From the NCBI RefSeq assembly GCF_002234675.1, contig NC_019866.2, positions 3,020,642-3,084,641 on the forward strand: DNA of 64,000 nucleotides, read 5' to 3'. Origin of the DNA: Oryzias latipes (taxonomy: Eukaryota > Chordata > Actinopteri > Beloniformes > Adrianichthyidae). This document shows positions 56,637-64,000 of the stretch, piece by piece. Numbering within the stretch: position 1 is the first letter of the stretch; each line of letters opens with the position of its first letter. The notes under the pieces are model-generated. The model was not told where the DNA came from, did no database searches, and was given only the letters and a program-made list of their open reading frames with translations. The translations under genes were made by a program, and so were the position numbers.

Positions 56637-57868
56637 ATAAAGCACTGGCCAGGGTGCATTTTGGGGTCGATCACGTTTAAAGACCTAGCCATGTGTTGTC
56701 TTCAATACCCTAGCTAATGGAAGTTTTTCGGTCAAAACCTTGAAAAACCCAGCCATAATAAGCTATTGCATACCAAACATTGAAAATATGCTGTATTCTG
56801 TATACCTTTAATAAAAAAAAAAAATAAAAAAATAAAAAAAAACACACACACACACACCGGACAGTATTCTTTTCGTTTTTCATGTGCCAAGATTATTGCA
56901 TTTTAAATACCAACAAACAGAGCTTTATATTTAAAAATGTGTATTTCTACATACCAAAAACACACAGATCCATGTTTTATTTTGGCTTGGTTTGTACACT
57001 TTCCAGTTCATCTTTTACATGTGTTCATTACATGCGAGAAAACAGTTTTTTTTTATTCAAAATACATGTCAATTAAATTCAAACAAGTAAAAACAAACAT
57101 TTAAAAAAAAGGCTGAGTTCAATATAAAGGCTTAAAACTAGACTGAAAGGGACAACAAGGAATATAAATGCACAAAACAGTTAAAATAAAAACAGCTGTT
57201 ATTGGAGAGCAACACCAAATTTTTTAGGACAAAAACCACAAGATAAAATGTGTCTACATATTTGTTTTGGACCTGTTGCATGCTACACAAGATGTGTACG
57301 GTGATTTAAAATGCTAATCATTAGATTTGTAACTGCATGACTTAAAACTCTAACAACATGTTTTGTAAAAAAAAATTAAAATAAAATTAAAATTAAAAAA
57401 GGGGTAATTAAAGGCAATATTCAGTCATTTAGGAGAGTGCAAACACTGAACAGATGAGCTCAAACAAGTTGATAGAAAATTGGGAGAGGTTTTTAAATTT
57501 ATATCAAGTTAAATAGTCACAATTCCTTGTCCTTGACTGTAAAGTGATAAAGTAGCAGCAGCTCGGAAGTAAAAATTCAAGCTTGACCTATGTCAGTCAA
57601 AATAAATAAATAAAACAAAAAAGGTTTAAAACAATTCCTTTATAATCAACTTTCAGACAGCATTCAAAGTAAAAATTGGCAGATTCACATCATCTGGCCC
57701 GATGCAGGGGTTGGAAAGATAGATATTTCCAACAGCAGCCACATTGGACAGCAGCGTCAATGAGGGAAATGCCGGAGAAAAATAATCCAGCAAATGCCGA
57801 GGAAGACGTCGATTGGGTCTAGTAGGGTTGGATTTTTATTAAATAAAAAAATAAATAATAAAGGCACA
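56637..57868. other. No gene seen; A-rich and (CA)n tract
   Basis: AT-rich sequence with an A-rich run and a short CA repeat at about 56810-56860. Confidence 0.5.
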
Positions 57869-57901
57869 ATAAGGCCTGGTCATTTATTGACCAGGCCTTA
57901 T
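57869..57901. other. Perfect 14-bp hairpin
   Basis: ATAAGGCCTGGTCA (57869-57882) and TGACCAGGCCTTAT (57888-57901) pair exactly around tttat. It lies just 3' of the minus-strand gene candidate. Confidence 0.85.
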
Positions 57902-58042
57902 ACTAAAATTGTACTTGACTAATCCACTGCTCATTCAACCCATTGGTGCAAGCAAATTTGTATGTAATTGAAGGTTTTGCAGGTCCTGTGGCCATCTTCA
58001 TTCAAGGTATTAATTCCCAAGACTACTCTGGAGTTGAAGAAT

Positions 58043-59897
58043 TCATCTGTGGCCGGAAATGGTTGGAGTTTTTCTTTGAGTCTAAATAAGTAAAAACACA
58101 AAAATAGATACAATAAAATAGTGCTTTACAGACTTGGTCCAGGACAATCAATATTTCAGTCTTAGTATATTTTCTAATGATAGTACTGCCACCCATAATT
58201 GTAAAATATTTTCCTACAATGGTGAAAAGAATCACATTTGCACACCTCCAGCAAACGCAGATGTCCCTTTTCCACAGACTCCAGCTTCACTGGCTCTTGA
58301 TGGTTGCGCTCCAGTTGCCGCAGTTGAAAATATTTCCCAGATCCAGTGAACATTTCCTAGAAACCCAAACAGACTGTTTTAAAAACGGTGTGAGCAAACT
58401 ACTTACAATGGCTTTTTTCTTTTTAACACGTTTTAGTAATACTTTTTCATGCTAGGTTAGTGATTACGATTGAGTATTAGGGCCACCAAAAAAAAAAAAA
58501 AAAAAAGTAAAATTACGAGTTTTTATCTCGTAAATTTATGAGAAAAAAACTCATAAATTTACAAGATTTTAAGTCGTAAATTTATGAGAAAAAAACTTGT
58601 AAATTTACGATATTAAGTGGAAGTGAGCATGCAGGGCAGCAGGTGAACGCCGCACAGCAACAGAGCAGACCGACTAAACTCAGTTGAACAGATGAGCTGA
58701 ATGAGCTTGAACGTTCCAAATATCTGGAAGTTCATTTGTTTGATTTACAATTTATTAAAGATTTATTTATTGATGGTTGGTTTGCAGGATCCCTGCAGCC
58801 CGATGAAGCCATCGGTGTCCCTGCAGCTTTCCACTTCAATCCTTTCTTCTTCCACCAAAAACAAGATCTCTACGTTTGTGTGACGTTTCCGTCTGAGGAG
58901 GAGGATCACTTTTTTGGAATTTTCAACGTTCTAATGCTAATATAATAGACTATTTTCATTCATCGTTGTTGTTTAATGATATAACGGGACGTTTACTTCC
59001 GCATTGGTGTTCGGATCTGATGACAGGTTCATGACGTAAGGTGACAGATGAACTTAAGGTTTTGTGAATGAAAAGGAAAATAAAGGCTGCAGCGGTCCTC
59101 TACACCCAAACGTGTCTCTGAGCTCCTTATTTTACAGATGAAACTCCGCTTTACTGACTCTGAACCCCGGAAAGACGGCTCCACTGACAATAATCTGATT
59201 TTGAGTCGCCAAAGGTTCAGAATGTCTTTGTTTTAAACCTATAATAATCCGGAAATAAAGCTTAACAAAAGCCTCCTCATCTTTCATCTTCAAGCGATGC
59301 TCCGATAAACGGACAACTTCGGTGTTTTCTCCTTGTTAATCTATGACTTTTTTCTCGTAAATTTACGAGAAAAAAGTCGTAATTTTCCTTTTTTTTTGGT
59401 GGCCCTAAAACTCCGTCGTAAGTGATAACTGAAAACAGCCAATATTTACTTGCTAATCAGACTGATCTTGCACACAAAGAAATAGCCCGTCACTTACTCT
59501 TGTTTTTTCCATCATTACCCTCCCCTTATTAAAAGACAAAAAAAAAACTGGAATAAGATAAGATTTCTCAGCTTCAAAGCATGCCAATTATCCATGTTTT
59601 ATCACACCTAAATTGCCGGTAAAGCTGGAGCCAGAGGACTGGCCTTTCTCCAAACAGTCAATTCATATAATATAACATAATAAAAACATAAAAGTTACCT
59701 TGTTATTTGACGTTCTTCGCATCTTGCATCTATGGTGCTTCCAGCTACTTTCCAGATCTGTGTAGAAAAGTCAACATTTATTGTATGAAACAACAAATGT
59801 AAATTAAAGAAAGTTACCTTACCTTAAAGTTACCTTAAAGTTAAACTTACCTTCAATCTTTGATGGTCTGCCACCTTTTTCCACTATATGGATGTAA
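58043..59897 (-). CDS. Unrecognised minus-strand gene, last four exons (partial)
   Basis: Four minus-strand exons have good acceptors and GT donors, and all phases agree: 59897-59851 (YIHIVEKGGRPSKIE), 59757-59699 (DLESSWKHHRCKMRRTSNNK), 58356-58246 (EMFTGSGKYFQLRQLERNHQ and on, 37 codons) and 58081-58043 (TQRKTPTISGHR, stop). Splicing two bases later in the third exon would instead use the longer terminal frame down to 57931. I do not recognise the protein; it is basic, with a Leu/Arg/Glu-rich helical part. The upstream start was not found; possible further exons at 60134-60180 and 61340-61440 do not join in phase. It could be a lineage-specific gene or a decayed one. Confidence 0.4.
58479..59406. 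mobile_element. AT-rich TIR element in an intron of the minus-strand gene candidate
   Basis: The left end agggccaccaaaaaaaaa and the right end tttttttttggtggccct are inverted repeats. Inside both ends are palindromic ctcgtaaatttacgag-type motifs (58520-58610, 59351-59380). The interior includes a 69-codon plus frame at 58736-58945 with an ordinary-looking composition (DLQFIKDLFIDGWFAGSLQP). It has no recognisable transposase, and the target duplication is unclear. Confidence 0.7.
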
Positions 59898-61997
59898 CTG
59901 TAAAACACAAACCAAAACATTACTTCTGAATTACAGTAGCTTTTATCAGTAAAAAGTACATTTTCTAGATATATTTTAAAACCAAGTTTTTGGAACATTT
60001 GCAAAGCAGTGGAATTTGAAATCATTCAATATCTACCAACCCATTTTCCTAGTTAAACTTTCCTTCTGACTTATTTTCAGTTACCGGATTAAAGTTTGGT
60101 CAGTCAGCATGCACAGCAAGTTTCATAACTTACCCTTCCTACATCCATTTCTCTGGAAGGATGGAATCTGTAGATGTATCCTGGGATCCAAAAATCAGAC
60201 TTAATACCTGCATTAAAAGAATCCCTTCAGCAAATACATGAATATCCTTTAAATTATGCAATGGCCTTCAGCTTTAAGGAAAACAAGACCATCTCAGTAC
60301 ATTTTTACATTTCTTTAGTATTTACAGGCAATTTGGTTTCTCCAATTTGGCAACTCTTTAGGTTGAAGACAGTCAGTGCAATCCAGTTTGAGAGATCTCA
60401 TTTCATCAAAAGCCTTGGTCTTTCAGTCTTAGGTGTTTTTCCTCTCTTGAAATACTCTATGGAAGTGGTTATTTTTGAATCCAGACATAGGTTCTCAGAG
60501 TCCGTGTCCAACACTTGCCATTTAAATTCTTGCCTTTTCAATAGATTCCATTTGGCAAAGAATAGGATGCACTTCCCTTCCGAATATGGGAATCCACTCT
60601 TTGATACGAAAGATGAGATCTGTTCATGCTTGTCCGATATGTTTAGAAATTCCATTTTGTTAGTACAAGGAGTTGTTGACTAAGCAACTTTTAAGACTTA
60701 CCGATCTTTTTTTTTCCCTCGCTCTCCTAGGGTTAGGACCCTACTCCTAAAAAAAGACCATTCAAATCACCTTTAGTTTTAAAGTTGCATCAAAAGGAAC
60801 ATTTTTGGCAGTCCTTAACTGACACATACAAAAGAGAAATTAAATTAGAAACCAAAAAAAAAAAGCAAAGAAAAAAGAAAAATAAATAAAAAGCTTTAAG
60901 AATGGTCCATCCCACAATGGCCAACATAAAGGTGCAAGATGTACAGATGCATCTTGCAGATGTACCTACGATTGTGAAATTTAAAAGAAATGTTTTCCAG
61001 CGTTTTCCCAATGTATTACCAAACCTTGAGGAAACTATCCTGAAAAGAAGATTCTTATTCAAGTTGTACCTTACCATGCAAGTCCCCATGAAATTTGGTG
61101 TGGTTTCTCTTAAACATTGCTTGAAAGGCAATGGGAAGACGCACACTTACAATTCCATCAACTTACTCCAGATGCAAGTTCCAGTTGTGCTTCACATAAG
61201 GGTGGGATGTTGAAAAAGGGTTCAACTTCACCCCCACAAGTCAAACCCAAGACAAGCAGTAAATTATTGAAGGAAATTTCCATAGGATCAGAAAATGGAT
61301 GAGGCAACTGTATCCAGGTAGTCTTTATAAGCCACTTACCAAATTTTTCAGACAAGTCAAGATGACTATAAAGGAGGTGATGGCGAAAGAATCCCAAACC
61401 TGTGAACTCTGAAAACTCCAACTGTGATACAGATTTGAATCCTGAATTGCCACGTTGTCTTACCAGAACGAATGACGAGGTGTTGCATCACAAACATGCC
61501 ATACTGTAATTGATGCAGTTGTTTATGGATACAATAAAGGACAGAATAAACAACACAAAAAAGCTATGAATATTAAAAATCTAAGCCTATACAAAGCTTG
61601 ACAAAATAAAGTTAACAGTGGTTGTTTTGTCAAAAATAAATCTTTAAATATATCCTTTACATAGCAGTGCTGTGATACTACAGAAATCTAACGAACCAGT
61701 AAGTTCACTTGTTGAATTCAGTGCAAATAAATAATCTTGTGAACAGCCAGCTCAAACTTGAGTAACAGTTAGACCAGTAAAGGGCAGTTAGAACCGTCTT
61801 GTGGGAGTGGTGGCAAATGGATGAACTTGGCAACAGGCCTTTGATATACATCCTATCCTCGACTTAGATCACGATACTTGGAATTCTTTCACCAGCTCCA
61901 GGAAAAACCCATCTGATTTTGCAACATGTCACAGGGCACTTGCTATTCATCAATAAGGATGATGACATAATACATGCATCCTCTTCTTCAATACATT
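59898..61997. other. No confident gene; weak minus-strand exon-like segments
   Basis: The minus-strand frame 60398-60655 (85 codons, GFPYSEGKCILFFAKWNLLK) and a segment at 61340-61440 (SEFTGLGFFRHHLLYSHLDL, with acceptor and gtaagt donor) look exon-like. I could not link them in phase to each other or to the exons at 58043-59897. The overlapping plus frames (60174-60683, 60902-61213) have no supporting domain. Confidence 0.3.
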
Positions 61998-64000
61998 CAA
62001 TGGCTTCCAACATCCACTTTCTTTCCTTAGGCTAAGAAATCTAGAGATTCCTGTTCGTTTTTTGGATACACAGATCTCCACTTCTGTAGATATCAGGTTT
62101 CCACAAGCTTTTCATTTCAATAGGGTGTCAAGTGTTCCATTGGGTATCAGTTTTCAGATACATCATCCATGCATGCCATCTCATCCCATTCAATGGCTTC
62201 CAACATCCAGTTTACTTCCTTGGGTTCAGAGATCCAAATGTTCCTCTTGCTTTTCGGATACACAATTTACCGCTTTGCTGCACATACCAGCTTTCCACAA
62301 GCTTTCCGTTTTAAATATTTTTCAAGTGTTCCATAGGGCATCCGTTTTCACTTACAGCTTGCATGCATCCCATCTTCGTTCAGTTCAAAAGCTTGCGACA
62401 ACCAGTTTCCTTCTTTGGGTTTAGAAATCAAAAGATCCCTTTTGGTTTTTGGAAATGCAGATCTCCACTTCTGTAGGTGTCACGCATCTACAAGCTTTCC
62501 ATTTCAATGGGGTGTGCAGTGTTCCATAGGGCATTAGTTTCCAATTAAATTATAGTTTATCCCATCCTTGTTCCATTCAATGGCTTTCAACATCCAGTTT
62601 CCTTCCTCGGGTTAAGAAGTCCAGATATTCCTGTAGCTTTTTGGATGCAAAGATCACCACTTGTGTAGGTATTAGGCTTCCCCAAGCTTTACATTTCAAT
62701 GTGGTGTCAAGTGCTCTATTGGATATCAGTTTTCAAATTCCGCTTGCATGTATCAAATATGCATGCCATTCAATGGCTTCCAACATCCAGTTTCCTTCCT
62801 TGGGTTAGGAAGTCCAGATATTCCTGTTGCTTTTTGGATGCACAAATTTCCACTTTTTACTGCAAATACCAGGTTTCCAAGAGCTTTCCGTTTTGTTCTT
62901 GTGTCAAGAGTTTCATTGTGTTTCATCAGTTTAAGTACATAAATGAATCCCATCTTCATTTCATTCAATGGCTTCCAATATTATGTTTTCTTCATTGGGT
63001 TTAGAGATCCAGAAATTCCTCTTGCTTTTCGGATACACGGTTTTCCGCTATGCTGCACATACCAGCATTCAAAAAGCTTTCCCTTTTTTTCTGGTTTCAA
63101 GGGTTTCATTATTCCATAGGGTCTCAGTTTTTAATTACATCATCCTTTCATCCCATCTTCTGTCCTTTCAATGGGTTCCAGCATCCAGTTTCCTTCCTTG
63201 GCTTTAGAAAACCAGACGTTCCGGTTGCCTTTTGGGTGCAAAGATTTCCAATTTTATCTGTAGGTACCCAGCTTTCCATTTCAATGTGGCGTCAAGTGTT
63301 CCATAGGGCATCAGTTTTCATACTCAGCTTGCATCCATCAATCTTCATTCCATTCAATGGTTTCCAACATCCACTTTCCTTCCCTGGGTTCAGAAATCCA
63401 AATGTTCCTTTTGGATTAAAATATTTACACTTTTTGTCATAACTGCCAGCTGTCCACAAACTTTCCATATTGATGTGGTTTCAAGTGTTCCATAGGGCAT
63501 CCGTTTTCAGATTCAGTATGCGTGCATCAAATCTTCACTCCATTTAATGGCTTTCAACATCCAGTTTCCTTCCTTGGGTTAAGAAGTCCAGATGTTCCTG
63601 TAGCTTTTTGGATGCAAAGATCACCACTCGTGTAGGTATTAGGCTTCTCCAAGCTTTCCATTTCAATGTGGTGTAAAGTGCTCTATTGGGTATCCGTTTT
63701 CAAATTCAGCTTGCATGCGTCAAATATGCATTCCATTCAATGGATTCCAACATCCACGATCCTTCCTTGGGTTTAGAAATCCAGATATTCCTGTTGCTTT
63801 TCGGATACACAGCATTCCGCATTGTTGCATAGACCAGTGTTCTAAAAGCTTTCCGTTTTGTTCTTGTATGAAGTGTTTCATTGTGTTTCATCAGTTTTCA
63901 AGTACATAAATGAATCCCATCTTCATTTCATTCAATGGCTTCCAATATTCTGTTTTCTTCGTTGGGTTTAGAGATCCAGAAATTCCTCTTGCTTGCGGAT
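61998..64000. repeat. ~193-bp satellite with 967-bp higher-order period
   Basis: Units marked by caatgg(c/t)ttccaacatcca start at 61998, 62191, 62386, 62578, 62771, 62966, 63179, 63355, 63545, 63738 and 63933, and the array runs past the window end. Common parts are gtttccttccttgggtt, agaaatccagat.ttcctgt and ttttcgga.aca. Units 62578, 62771 and 62966 each recur exactly 967 bp later (63545, 63738, 63933) with private variants, so five units form a higher-order repeat. Open frames in the array are not genes. Confidence 0.92.

Noticed and set aside
60174..60683. 169-codon plus-strand frame
   Set aside because: No domain, and the minus strand in the same place has a more exon-like frame; neither could be supported as a gene.
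62062..63909. Chain of overlapping plus-strand frames (for example 62062-62424, 63050-63442)
   Set aside because: They follow the ~193-bp satellite period and are repeat translations.

Overview
The window is nuclear DNA of a teleost fish. Two conserved genes have vertebrate exon-intron structure, and the repeats are of fish type: Rex1, L2 and L1-like LINEs, a DIRS/Ngaro-type tyrosine-recombinase retrotransposon, hAT elements with 8-bp target duplications, short TTAA-flanked MITEs and tRNA-headed SINEs. The species cannot be fixed from the sequence alone.

Layout. 1-2156: the 3' end of an L1-like LINE on the minus strand (ORF2 C-terminus plus a very GC-rich 3' UTR). 4521-5966: an intact somatostatin receptor 3 gene (sstr3, +) whose whole coding region is one exon, followed by a TIR element in its 3' flank. 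12590-14205: a giant asymmetric palindrome. 16081-21432 and 23287-30755: two complete 15-exon copies of eif3d (translation initiation factor 3 subunit D), head to tail; near-identical blocks alternate with introns that do not align. In human, SSTR3 and EIF3D both lie on 22q12-q13, so this part is conserved linkage.

30.3-47.5 kb is a transposon graveyard. It holds nested MITE/hAT insertions, a 38-bp minisatellite broken up by hAT elements, and a mirror-image element with three tRNA-like modules per arm. Decayed minus-strand exons of a galnt8-like glycosyltransferase (33.2-34.2 kb) and a rad51ap1-like gene (38.7-39.3 kb) also lie here. These two are neighbours on human 12p13.32, so they look like the remains of an old syntenic pair.

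47.6-56.6 kb is a run of retroelements: an L1-like copy with ORF1 only, a nearly full-length YR retrotransposon (gag/RT/RNase H ORF overlapping a tyrosine recombinase ORF, then a 6.5-copy 86-bp array), and a broken L2 LINE. 57.9-59.9 kb carries phase-compatible minus-strand exons of an unrecognised gene, with an AT-rich TIR element in one intron. The last 2 kb is a ~193-bp satellite with a 967-bp higher-order period.

The intact host genes are sstr3 (a Gi-coupled receptor) and the two eif3d copies (translation initiation). Nothing suggests that they act in one pathway; they are neighbours by ancestry. Most of the remaining sequence is repetitive.
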